Shown: positions 35,534-43,947 of the stretch, one piece after another
Numbering within the stretch: position 1 is the stretch's first letter
How the letters are laid out: every line of letters begins with the position of its first letter
DNA from: Nanchangia anserum
GTDB lineage: Bacteria; Actinomycetota; Actinomycetes; Actinomycetales; Actinomycetaceae
NCBI RefSeq assembly: GCF_015240065.1
Contig: NZ_CP060506.1
Coordinates: 1,302,001-1,366,000 of the forward strand
Direction: 5' to 3'
Length of the DNA stretch: 64,000 bases
Notes under the pieces: generated by a model
What the model was told of the DNA's origin: nothing
The model's input: the letters and a program-made list of their open reading frames with translations, nothing else
Databases searched by the model: none
Made by a program: the position numbers and the translations under genes

Positions 35534-37321
35534 TCAGTGGAAAATCGAGTTGAGGACGATCACGCACACCGCCGAGGCGATAGCGATCGGGACGGGGCGA
35601 CGCCACACGGGCAGCGTCGCGGTCTGCGGGTCGATGCGCTTGGCCTTCGGCGTCAGCGACCAGACGAAGCCCTCGAGCTCCGCGTCCGGCTTGGGCTGCG
35701 TCATGAGCGAGACCACGACGGTGACGATGAAGTCGACGACGAACGCCGAGATAGCCGCCAGGTACGCCTGCCCCTGGCCCGGGAACGACAGGAAGCCGAA
35801 CCACACGGCGCAGTTCACGCCAAGCGCGGCGAGCGTGCCGAACAACAGGCCGGACCAGCCGCCGTGCGGGGTCGCCCGCTTCCACAGCATCCCGATGATG
35901 AAGGTGGCGAACAGCGGTGCGTTGAACATCGAGAACAGCTGCTGGAGCAGGTCCAAGATGTTGTTGTACTTCGCGGCGATGAGCGCGGTGAAGATGGCGA
36001 CGATGCAGGCGACGACGGTCGCGTTACGGCCGACCTTCAGGTACTTCTCGTCGGACTCATCCGGCTTGATGTAGCGCTCGTAGATGTCGACGACGAACAC
36101 CGTATTGAACGCCGACACGTTCGCGGCCATACCGGCCATGAACGAGGCAAGCAAACCGGTGATCGCCAGGCCCAGCAGGCCGTTGGGCAGCAGGTCGCGC
36201 ATCATGAGCAGCATCGCGTCGTTGTAGGTGACGGTGTAGCCGTCGGGCGTCGGCCCGAATTGCGAGGCGAGTTCGCTCAGCGACGTCGCCGACAGCCCCA
36301 TCTGGGTGCCCTTCATGTGCTGGATCTCGGGGATGAGGACGGCGGCGATCATGCCGGGAACAATGACGACGAAGGGAACGAACATCTTGAAGAACGTCCC
36401 GATGATCGGACTCTTCTGGGCGGCCGCAATGGAGTCGGACGCCATCGCGCGCTGAACCTCGACGAAGTTCGTCGTCCAGTACCCGAACGACAAGACGAAG
36501 CCGAGGCCAAAGACGAGGCCGACGACCGAGAGGACGGGCGAATCGAATCCCGAGATGAGCGTGCCCGGCCACGAGTGCAGCTGGTCGACGGCGCTCGGGT
36601 CGTATGCCGAATTGGCGGGAACGCCGGAGGCCATCTCGGTGATGCGATGGGTCAGGCCCTGCCAGCCGCCGACCTTGTACAGCCCGATCAGCGTCACGGG
36701 CAACAGCGCTGCGATGATGACGAAGAACTGCAACACCTCGTTGTAGATCGCCGCGGACAGGCCGCCCGAGGTGATGTAGACGAGGACGATGACGGCAGCG
36801 ACGACGAGCGAAATCCACAGCGGGATTCCCAGCATGCCGTTGACGATCTTGCCCAGCAGATAGAGGTTGACGCCGCCGATGAGCAGCTGCGCCAGCGCGA
36901 ACGACAGGGCGTTGATGAGGTGGGCCGCTGTGCCGTAGCGCTTGTACATGAACTCGGGAACCGAGCGGACCTTCGAGCCGTAGTAGAACGGCATCATGAC
37001 GATGCCGAGGAAAATCATGGCCGGGATCGCGCCGATCCAGAAGTAGTGGAACGTCGCCATGCCGTATTGGGCGCCATTGGCCGACATACCCATGATTTCG
37101 ACGGCCCCGAGGTTCGCCGATACGAACGCAATGCCGGTCACCCACGCGGGCAGCGACCGACCCGAGGTCAGGAATTCTTCACTCGTCGCCGCCTTGCGTT
37201 TCATGATGAAGCCGACGGCCAAGACGAAGCCGAAGTAGATGACGATGGGGAAATAGTCAAACCACTTCGGATCAATCAATGTCGTGGTCGCGGGTACGAC
37301 ACCCGCGTCGTAGAGTCCCAT
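35534..37321 (-). CDS. Sodium:solute symporter (SSS family), sugar-type
   Basis: 595 residues with about 14 membrane helices. SSS landmarks: FLTSGRSLPAWVTGIAFVSA, NLGAVEIMGMSANGAQYGMA, then GSKVRSVPEFMYKRYG and GYWTTNFVEVQRAMAS. The layout (an extracellular segment after FYYGSKVRSVPEF, long C-terminal extension) resembles vSGLT/YidK-type sodium/sugar symporters more than PutP, but the substrate is not certain. ATG at 37321 has AAGGAAGG nine bases upstream; the frame is open to 37342. A small two-helix membrane protein follows in the same operon. Confidence 0.88.
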   Translation of the reverse strand: MGLYDAGVVPATTTLIDPKWFDYFPIVIYFGFVLAVGFIMKRKAATSEEFLTSGRSLPAWVTGIAFVSANLGAVEIMGMSANGAQYGMATFHYFWIGAIPAMIFLGIVMMPFYYGSKVRSVPEFMYKRYGTAAHLINALSFALAQLLIGGVNLYLLGKIVNGMLGIPLWISLVVAAVIVLVYITSGGLSAAIYNEVLQFFVIIAALLPVTLIGLYKVGGWQGLTHRITEMASGVPANSAYDPSAVDQLHSWPGTLISGFDSPVLSVVGLVFGLGFVLSFGYWTTNFVEVQRAMASDSIAAAQKSPIIGTFFKMFVPFVVIVPGMIAAVLIPEIQHMKGTQMGLSATSLSELASQFGPTPDGYTVTYNDAMLLMMRDLLPNGLLGLAITGLLASFMAGMAANVSAFNTVFVVDIYERYIKPDESDEKYLKVGRNATVVACIVAIFTALIAAKYNNILDLLQQLFSMFNAPLFATFIIGMLWKRATPHGGWSGLLFGTLAALGVNCAVWFGFLSFPGQGQAYLAAISAFVVDFIVTVVVSLMTQPKPDAELEGFVWSLTPKAKRIDPQTATLPVWRRPVPIAIASAVCVIVLNSIFH

Positions 37322-37456
37322 CAGTAATGCCTTCCTTGACATGAACGGGATAGGCGCGGCCCCATTGACCGCGCACTGCCCTCACCACCCTAGGTGGTAT
37401 AGACATCTTCGGCAAGGACACGCACGAAACGTCCACGGGTTGATCGTTCACGCAGG

Positions 37457-37537
37457 TCAGAGCTTCTCCATCGGGACATACCGCAACAGCAATCGCTTCA
37501 CCGGGCCGTCACCAAAATCGACCTTCGCACATGTGAG
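37457..37537 (-). repeat. Second copy of the pcrA 3' end (att-like)
   Basis: Read leftward this encodes LTCAKVDFGDGPVKRLLLRY, VPMEKL and a stop, against the true pcrA end STWAKVDFGDGSVKRLLLRY, APMEKL at 40253-40333. Similarity covers about 81 bp and ends abruptly on the pcrA-internal side. The two copies bracket a 2.7-kb ABC-transporter block, as expected for an element inserted into a gene's 3' end that carries a replacement end. Confidence 0.8.
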
Positions 37538-37549
37538 TGCCGCGCCCAA

Positions 37550-38164
37550 CTAGTTGCGCTCGGCGCCATCACGGATGAGGTAGAGAAATCCCGCTCCCGC
37601 CCACGCGGCCAAGGCTGTGGCCGCAGCCGGCCAGCTCTCCCAAGAGGCGAGGGGAAGCGCCCAGGCATAGCCGGCCCCGCTGTCAGGATCAGTACCAAAG
37701 ATCCACAGGCCCATCCCCGCGACCAGGGGAGGCATCCACGATATGCGCGCGGGCGTGATGACCGCGCTGGTCACGGCCATTGCCATTCCCCAGGCCAGCT
37801 GACGCAGGTCGTAGAGCGTCTCCGCCATACCGGTCTGCCATGCGAGATTCACCAGCACCAGTGCGGTCACGCCAACACAACTGGCGACGAGATACCACTC
37901 CAGCCGCAGCCGGCGCAGGGTCGCGCCCGGTAGCCCCGCCTCGAGGTCGCGGTGTGGACAGGTGAAGGCCTGCACCCCCAAGGCTGGCACAACAAGGGGC
38001 ACGACAGCGATGAGGAGATAGGCTCGATCATAGAAAGCGGGCACGGCGACAACCGGATAGAGGATCGCGACGCTCGCGCAACACACGAGCGCAAGCCCCA
38101 TGGCCAGAACGTGGAGGGGCTGCCGAGAGGCACAAAACCTTCGGAAGCGGCCCCAGCGCGTCAC
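37550..38164 (-). CDS. ABC transporter membrane protein (element cargo)
   Basis: 204 residues with six predicted membrane helices (for example VLAMGLALVCCASVAILYPV, LLIAVVPLVVPALGVQAFTC) and no soluble domain. It is the last of three genes linked by four-base overlaps (ATGA at 38161-38164) with a larger membrane protein and an ATPase, so I read it as the second permease subunit of a small ABC exporter. Not assigned to a named family. Confidence 0.7.
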   Translation of the reverse strand: MTRWGRFRRFCASRQPLHVLAMGLALVCCASVAILYPVVAVPAFYDRAYLLIAVVPLVVPALGVQAFTCPHRDLEAGLPGATLRRLRLEWYLVASCVGVTALVLVNLAWQTGMAETLYDLRQLAWGMAMAVTSAVITPARISWMPPLVAGMGLWIFGTDPDSGAGYAWALPLASWESWPAAATALAAWAGAGFLYLIRDGAERN

Positions 38165-39324
38165 GGCGCCTCCCCCGCGAGTCGGGGACGGACTCGCGCG
38201 AGGATATCGCTGGCCTCAGCCTCGCTGTAGGCAGGCTCGTCGAAGACTGTTGTTTGCGCGGCGCGTAGGTAAGCGCTCATACGCGAGGTGTCGCACGCCG
38301 GTGAGCTGCCGGCCTCGTCGCACACGGCCGAGGCGACGGCATCGGCGCACACCTCGGCAAGGACATCCCCCTTTTGGGCTCCGGGCGATTCGAGAGCGAT
38401 CACGCCCTCCCCCGGTATCGGCCCATAGGTGAGGGTCAACGTGGGGTCGAGGGCGTGCAGCCTCGCATCAACAGGTGCGAGCTCACGCCCGAGCCCCGTG
38501 AGCGACGGGCGCAATTCACCCGCGACGCACAGGGAATTTCCGCTGTTGGGAAGACTCTGACAGGCCCACGATGAGCGAGGCGAGGCCTGGAGCGGATCGA
38601 GGTCAGCCACGTGCGGCAACCAGGCGACCCATCCGGCGGCGAGGGCCAGGGCGCACCCGGCCGCCACTCGCGAGCGTGCGCTCACCCACCACAGACCGGA
38701 CGCGGCGGCTGCGATGAGGAGCAGGTGGGCGCCCGTGGCGGCAAGCGTGGTCGACGCTGATGGAACCCACCCGAGATGGAAGGCAGGCGAGATGCTCAGT
38801 TGTTTGAGGACCCCCTCGCGAACCGTGTAGCTGGAAAAGATAACCCCGTAGACGATGAGGGCGATGATGGGCGGGGCCACCCACGAGCGCGTCAACGCGC
38901 CGACGAGCGCGCCACAGGCGATGGCTGCGAGGGAGCCTGCTGCGGCGGGCACGAGAGTGAGGAATGTGCGTACCGGCGGGTAATACTCCTGGGGAAGAGC
39001 GATGGCCGCGGCGATGGCAACGCAGATTCCCCCACCGGCAAGCGCGCCCCACCACACGGGAGCCAGTGCCCGCAAACAGGCGCGGACACGCCCGGCCAGA
39101 GGCAGACTGAGGAGCAGGCTGTCGCGCGAGCGCGGCCCCAACTCGTAGACCATGACTGCGGCGCCGACACCAACGAGGAGGGGCCATACGAGTGTCGTGG
39201 CCACGAGGGCGAGATCGTAAAGCCCAGTGAATGAGTAGCCGAGCAGATGCCGGTCGGTATAGAGATTGACGACAAAGGCACCCACCCAAGTCAACAGTCC
39301 AATGAGCACGCGCGGCCACGTCAT
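38161..39324 (-). CDS. ABC transporter permease with extracytoplasmic domain
   Basis: 387 residues: six or seven N-terminal membrane helices (first at about 5-22, LIGLLTWVGAFVVNLY; then LYDLALVATTLVWPLLVGVG and others to about residue 235) followed by a roughly 150-residue soluble tail with four Cys (SWACQSLPNSGNSLC, AVCDEAGSSPACD) that could form disulfides outside the cell. Overlaps both neighbours by four bases. This membrane-plus-Cys-tail design is typical of exporters handling peptides or envelope stress, but the substrate is unknown. Confidence 0.7.
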   Translation of the reverse strand: MTWPRVLIGLLTWVGAFVVNLYTDRHLLGYSFTGLYDLALVATTLVWPLLVGVGAAVMVYELGPRSRDSLLLSLPLAGRVRACLRALAPVWWGALAGGGICVAIAAAIALPQEYYPPVRTFLTLVPAAAGSLAAIACGALVGALTRSWVAPPIIALIVYGVIFSSYTVREGVLKQLSISPAFHLGWVPSASTTLAATGAHLLLIAAAASGLWWVSARSRVAAGCALALAAGWVAWLPHVADLDPLQASPRSSWACQSLPNSGNSLCVAGELRPSLTGLGRELAPVDARLHALDPTLTLTYGPIPGEGVIALESPGAQKGDVLAEVCADAVASAVCDEAGSSPACDTSRMSAYLRAAQTTVFDEPAYSEAEASDILARVRPRLAGEAP

Positions 39325-40082
39325 CGTCGGGCTCCCCCTGCCTGCAGGACCTCGACGAGTCCCGACTCAAGAACACTAAGACCGTGCTGGGGCGAGCGCT
39401 GACCACGCGCCGAAAGTTCGTCAAGGTCCCCCGCCCACGCGAGCGCACCGGAATCGAGCGCAACGATGTGCGAGGCTGCATGCTCAAGGTCACCAACCTC
39501 ATGGGTAGCCCAGATGACGATGGTGTCAGCACTCAGCGATCGCACCATCGTGCGCAGGCCAATGCGCTGAAGCGGGTCAAGGCCCGCGGTCGGCTCGTCA
39601 AGCACGAGGACGCGGGGCCGATGCGCGATCGCCAACGCGAGGAAGGCTCGCCGCGTCTGACCTCCCGATAGGGCCTGAAGGGGCCGACCAGCAAAACCTT
39701 CGCCGTCTGTAGCCGCGAGCGCCCGCTCACACAGCCGACTCACGCGCGACCTGGGGATGCCCCGACACGAGAGGAAAAACTCGATCATGTCACGCACGCG
39801 AGCCTGAGGATGCCAATGCGGGTTCTGCGGTAGGTACCCCAGCGAGGCCCGCAGAACGGAGCGATCCCGCTCACCGCGAATATCCCGTCCACACCAGCTC
39901 ATCCTGCCCGCCTGCGGCGCTGCGATACCCGCGAGGATACGCAGCCACGTCGTTTTGCCGGCGCCGTTGACGCCAACGACCCCCGTAATACCCGCAGCGA
40001 AGGAGCACGTCACATCGTGGAGGACCCGCGTACGCCCATACCCGGCGCACAGCTCCACACAGGAAAGCGCTTCGTCGTCCAT
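39321..40082 (-). CDS. ABC transporter ATP-binding protein
   Basis: 253 residues. Walker A GVVGVNGAGKTTWLRILAG, Q-loop LGYLPQNPHWHPQARV, signature LSGGQTRRAF, Walker B PRVLVLDEPTAGLDP and switch His in VIWATHEVGD. Closest in style to drug/antibiotic-export ATPases. I start it at the ATG at 40082 rather than 40226 because a 16-codon leader ORF with a strong ribosome binding site ends two bases before this ATG, implying translation by coupling; the ATG itself has no Shine-Dalgarno. Confidence 0.88.
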   Translation of the reverse strand: MDDEALSCVELCAGYGRTRVLHDVTCSFAAGITGVVGVNGAGKTTWLRILAGIAAPQAGRMSWCGRDIRGERDRSVLRASLGYLPQNPHWHPQARVRDMIEFFLSCRGIPRSRVSRLCERALAATDGEGFAGRPLQALSGGQTRRAFLALAIAHRPRVLVLDEPTAGLDPLQRIGLRTMVRSLSADTIVIWATHEVGDLEHAASHIVALDSGALAWAGDLDELSARGQRSPQHGLSVLESGLVEVLQAGGARR

Positions 40083-40084
40083 CG

Positions 40085-40135
40085 CTAGTGATACGCGCGG
40101 CCCTGCGCGTCGGTGCCGTATCCGAATCGCCTCAT
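40085..40135 (-). CDS. 16-residue leader peptide ORF before ABC operon
   Basis: ATG preceded by GAGGAGGGG at good spacing encodes MRRFGYGTDAQGRAYH and stops with TAG two bases before the ATPase ATG. The leader has the only good ribosome binding site of the operon head. It may couple or attenuate translation of the transporter, or be a secreted or sensed peptide; sequence alone does not decide. Confidence 0.45.
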   Translation of the reverse strand: MRRFGYGTDAQGRAYH

Positions 40136-40252
40136 CGCGCCCCTCCTCAATGGACACCCCATGCAACACAGTGTCACACATCACAAGCGCGAACGACCCG
40201 ATAACGGACCGCGCGGCGCGCGTCACAACCGCTTTCGTCGTGTATCGGCAGA

Positions 40253-42721
40253 CTAGAGCTTCTCCATCGGGGCGTATCGCAGCAGCAGGCGCTTAACCGA
40301 CCCATCACCAAAATCGACCTTCGCCCACGTCGAGGCCCCGCTGCCTCCCGTCTCAACGACGCGTCCCAACCCAAAGGTGTCATGGTTGACGCGGTCGCCG
40401 CGCGAAACCTGGACCAAAGTCTTCGGCTGCGTCGGCGGGGTCGAGCTGCCCGCGCGGTTGCGGTCGATCCGGCGCTGACCACGGGAGCGGACGCGCCCAC
40501 CACCCCACGCCCCCGAGCCGTAGGAGGGCGAGGCCGCCCGGATGCGCTCGGTCGGCGTGAGGCTATCGCGCACGTCGGTGACATCGGGCGGCAGGGCGTC
40601 GAGGAACCGCGAGGCCGGCAGCTCCATCGGGGTTCCCCACTGGGTACGCGTGCCCGCTCGCGTGAGGTAAAGCAGCTCGCGCGCGCGCGTGATGGCGACG
40701 TAGGCAAGGCGGCGTTCCTCGTCCAGCTCGCTCGCGCTGCCGAGCGAGCGCGAGTGCGGGAACGTCCCATCTTCCATTCCCGTGACGAAGACGACGGGGA
40801 ATTCCAATCCCTTCGCCGTGTGAATGGTCATGAGGGTGATCTGACCGCCATCGTCAACGTCGGCCAGCTGATCGGCGTCGGCAACGAGCGAGATCCGCTC
40901 GAGGAAATCGGCGAGGCGTCCATCCGGCTCGGCGATGGCGAAGTCCTCGGCAACCGCGTGGAGTTCCGCGAGGTTCTCGGCGCGCACGCCGTCTTGGGGA
41001 TCGTCCGAGGCCTGCAACAAACCGAGATACCCGGTCGCATCCATGAGGGAGTCGAGGATTTCTGCGGGCGGGCGCCCGGCGGCGTCAGCGGCACGGGCGT
41101 CGATGAGTATCTGCCAAAACGCATGCAGGTTCGCACGTGCGGCTTTGCCCAACCCGACGACGTCGGGACTGGGTTGCGCCGTGTCGAACCCGGCGAGCTC
41201 CCCCGGCGTCGACGCGGGGTCCTGGCCAAGTTCGCGCGCGACCGCTGCCCACACGTGAGCGATCGCCACCCCAAAGCTCACGCCGTAGGTATCGGCGTGA
41301 GCGAGCAGAGATCCGAGGGCTCGCGGGCCGATCCCGCGACGCGGCTCGTTGACGATCCGGCGCATGTTCACGGTGTCGTCGGGATTCGACGCCGCGCGCA
41401 GGTAGGCGATGGCGTCTTTAATTTCCTTGCGCTCGTAGAACTTCGTCCCGCCAATGAGGCGGTAGGGCATTCCCGCGCCCATGAGCATTTCCTCGAGCAG
41501 GCGCGACTGGGCGTTTGTGCGGAAGAAGATCGCGAAATCCGACCACGCTCGCCCCTGCTTGTGCAGGGTCTCGATCTCACGCCCGACAAATTGGGCCTCG
41601 GCTCGATCGGAGGGACAGGCGTTGACGACGATCTTGTCGCCGCTGCCCTGATCGGTCCACAGGTTCTTAGATCGCTGCCCCTGGCCGCTGCCGATGACGG
41701 CGTTGGCAGCCGACAAGATGTTCTGAGTTGAGCGGTAATTCTGATCGAGAATGACCTCGCGCGCACCGGGAAAATCGTCGCCAAATTGTTCGATATTGCG
41801 AATCGTCGCGCCACGGAAGGCATAAATCGATTGATCCGAGTCGCCGACGACGGTCAGTTGCCCGGGATCCACCCCGTCACGCCCGTTGCCGACCAGCTGC
41901 GTGACGAGGACATATTGGGCGTGATTAGTGTCTTGATATTCGTCGACGAGAATGTGGCGGAAGCGCCGGTGGAAGTGTTCGGCAACGGCAGCATTGTCGC
42001 GCAACAGCATCACCGTCGTCATGATGAGGTCGTCGAAATCCACAGCGTGAGCATCAGCCAGCCGGCGCTGATAGAGCGGATAGACCTCGGCCACGGCTTT
42101 AGCCACGGGGTCGCGATGGAACCGCTCGGCGTACTCAGCCGGACCGACGAGTTCGTTCTTGAGATCAGAGACGCGGTTACACAGGACTCTCTCGCTGGTC
42201 CGCTTCGTGTCGATCCCCACCTCGTCGGCGACCATCTTCATCAGCCGCGCCGAATCCGCGGCATCGTAGATAGAAAACGTCGACCGCAACCCGGCGGCCT
42301 CATGATGCTCTCGCAGAATCCGCACGCATAGCGAATGGAAAGTCGACACCTGCATAAAACGCGCTTCGGGTCCGACGAGAGCGTGAACACGCTCGCGCAT
42401 CTCGGCCGCCGCCTTATTCGTGAAGGTGATCGCGAGGATCTCGCTGGCTCTCGCGTCCCCCGTTGCCAGCAGGTGCGCGATGCGGCGCGTGAGCACCCGG
42501 GTTTTCCCTGACCCCGCACCCGCGGTCACAAGCAGCGGGGTGCCACGGTGTTCGACGGCCTCGCGCTGGCGCTCGTTGAGGCCCGCGACGACGCTCTCGA
42601 CGTCAGCGCCCCCGACCGTTGCCTGCTCCTGCCACGCACCACCGAGCGGGGCTTCGTGAGGCAGGGCGGAACGCCGTGTCGTCGTCGCAGCAATCAACGC
42701 ATCGAAGGGTGAGGTAGTCAT
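40253..42721 (-). CDS. pcrA: UvrD/PcrA-family ATP-dependent DNA helicase
   Basis: SF1A 3'-5' helicase of repair and replication-restart. 822 residues with motif I TAGAGSGKTRVLTRR (near residues 66-80), Ia AITFTNKAAAEM, motif II LVDEYQDTN, III VVGDSDQSIYAFRGA, IV LDQNYRST, V MTIHTAKGLEFPVVF, VI LAYVAITRARE, and the C-terminal Tudor-like RNAP-binding domain (VSRGDRVNHDTFGLG, AKVDFGDGSVKRLLLRYAP). Start ATG at 42721; a GTG nine bases upstream is possible. Its last 81 bp are duplicated at 37457-37537. Confidence 0.96.
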   Translation of the reverse strand: MTTSPFDALIAATTTRRSALPHEAPLGGAWQEQATVGGADVESVVAGLNERQREAVEHRGTPLLVTAGAGSGKTRVLTRRIAHLLATGDARASEILAITFTNKAAAEMRERVHALVGPEARFMQVSTFHSLCVRILREHHEAAGLRSTFSIYDAADSARLMKMVADEVGIDTKRTSERVLCNRVSDLKNELVGPAEYAERFHRDPVAKAVAEVYPLYQRRLADAHAVDFDDLIMTTVMLLRDNAAVAEHFHRRFRHILVDEYQDTNHAQYVLVTQLVGNGRDGVDPGQLTVVGDSDQSIYAFRGATIRNIEQFGDDFPGAREVILDQNYRSTQNILSAANAVIGSGQGQRSKNLWTDQGSGDKIVVNACPSDRAEAQFVGREIETLHKQGRAWSDFAIFFRTNAQSRLLEEMLMGAGMPYRLIGGTKFYERKEIKDAIAYLRAASNPDDTVNMRRIVNEPRRGIGPRALGSLLAHADTYGVSFGVAIAHVWAAVARELGQDPASTPGELAGFDTAQPSPDVVGLGKAARANLHAFWQILIDARAADAAGRPPAEILDSLMDATGYLGLLQASDDPQDGVRAENLAELHAVAEDFAIAEPDGRLADFLERISLVADADQLADVDDGGQITLMTIHTAKGLEFPVVFVTGMEDGTFPHSRSLGSASELDEERRLAYVAITRARELLYLTRAGTRTQWGTPMELPASRFLDALPPDVTDVRDSLTPTERIRAASPSYGSGAWGGGRVRSRGQRRIDRNRAGSSTPPTQPKTLVQVSRGDRVNHDTFGLGRVVETGGSGASTWAKVDFGDGSVKRLLLRYAPMEKL

Positions 42722-42815
42722 CGCTCCCACCCTAGTCTCCGCGATACCGCTCCTCCCTGCCCGCTCACGCGCTACGCGCGCGACGTCGACAAATTAGTGG
42801 CCCCAACTCCTTGCA

Positions 42816-42829
42816 GTTAATCGCTTAAC
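42816..42829 (+). promoter_or_regulatory. LacI-type operator in the lacI promoter
   Basis: GTTAATCGCTTAAC: arms GTTAA/TTAAC with a central CG, the usual layout of LacI-family sites. It lies between a possible -35 (TTGCAG, 42811) and -10 (TTAACG, 42833), 48 bases before the lacI start, so it suits autorepression of the regulator and the sugar operon. Confidence 0.6.
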
Positions 42830-42876
42830 GCCTTAACGTCAGCATCACACCGTTTCCCGGACCAATGGAGTCTCCG

Positions 42877-43908
42877 ATGGCTGTGACACTCGCCGATGTT
42901 GCGCGCGAGGTGGGCGTGTCCACCGCGGCAGCTTCGATGGTGCTGTCCGGGCGCTACCGTGGTCGTGTTTCCGAACCTCGCGCCGACGCCATCCGCCAGG
43001 CCGCCGACCGCCTCAATTACGTCCGCAACGAACTGGCACTGGGCCTGCGCACCGCACAGTCGGACACCATCGGTTTCATCACCCAGCAGGTGGCCTCGAC
43101 CCCGTACGCGACGACGCTCATCGCCGCGGCCACCGAGACGGCCCGGGCCTACGGTCACCTCCTCATCGTCATCGAGACCGACGGCGACCCCGACGCCGCC
43201 GACGCCGCAATTCGCGACCTGTCCTCACACCAGGTTCGCGGGGTCGCCTACGCGTCGATGTACCACCGGCGAGTGCGGGTGCCGCGCCATGCCGGAGACG
43301 GACTCATCATCCTTGACGGCTACACCGAAGATCCGCATATTTGCGCCCTCGTTCCCGACGAGGTCCAAGGTGCTCACGATGCGGTGGCCCACCTCGTCAC
43401 GCTCGGACATCGCCGCGTCGCCTTCCTCAACGACTGCGATTCGGTTGACGCTGCTCCCCTGCGCCGCCGAGGCGTCGAGATGGCCCTGGCCGAGGCCGGA
43501 CTCGCCCTCCTGCCCAGTTGCACCAGGACCGTCAATACCCGCGCGTACGCCGAGATGAAACAGGCAACGCGCGACATCCTCACCCAACCCGACCGCCCGA
43601 CGGCGTTCTTTTGCTACAACGACTCCACGGCGATCGTCGTCGCCCAGGTTGCCGCCGAGCTGGGGCTGAAGATTCCCGACGATCTCTCGCTCGTAGGGTT
43701 CGACAACTTTACGACGCTCATCGAATTCAGCGTGCCGTCGTTGACGACCGTTCAACTCCCCCACGCCGACATGGCGCGGTGGACAATCACGTCCCTGGTC
43801 ACGGGCACTCCCCCAGCTGATGGACCCGCCCCCGATCCAGGGACCGCCCGCTATCGATTTCCCTGTCCGCTGATTGTGCGCGGAACAACGGCACCCCCAC
43901 CGGCGTGA
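42877..43908 (+). CDS. LacI-family transcriptional regulator
   Basis: 343 residues. N-terminal helix-turn-helix TLADVAREVGVSTAAASMVL, hinge helix RADAIRQAADRLNYVRNEL, then a periplasmic-binding-protein-like sugar sensor (DTIGFITQQVASTPYATTLI, LVTLGHRRVAFLND, PTAFFCYNDSTAIVVAQ, PDDLSLVGFDNF). I chose the ATG at 42877 because GGAG sits six bases before it; a start at 42865 is possible. It precedes an ABC sugar importer and glycosidase on the same strand, and a LacI-type palindrome lies in its promoter, so it probably represses itself and the operon until the imported sugar binds. Confidence 0.93.
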   Translation: MAVTLADVAREVGVSTAAASMVLSGRYRGRVSEPRADAIRQAADRLNYVRNELALGLRTAQSDTIGFITQQVASTPYATTLIAAATETARAYGHLLIVIETDGDPDAADAAIRDLSSHQVRGVAYASMYHRRVRVPRHAGDGLIILDGYTEDPHICALVPDEVQGAHDAVAHLVTLGHRRVAFLNDCDSVDAAPLRRRGVEMALAEAGLALLPSCTRTVNTRAYAEMKQATRDILTQPDRPTAFFCYNDSTAIVVAQVAAELGLKIPDDLSLVGFDNFTTLIEFSVPSLTTVQLPHADMARWTITSLVTGTPPADGPAPDPGTARYRFPCPLIVRGTTAPPPA

Positions 43909-43947
43909 CGGTGCCCTCCGCGCGCTCATCTCAAGAAAGGAACACTG

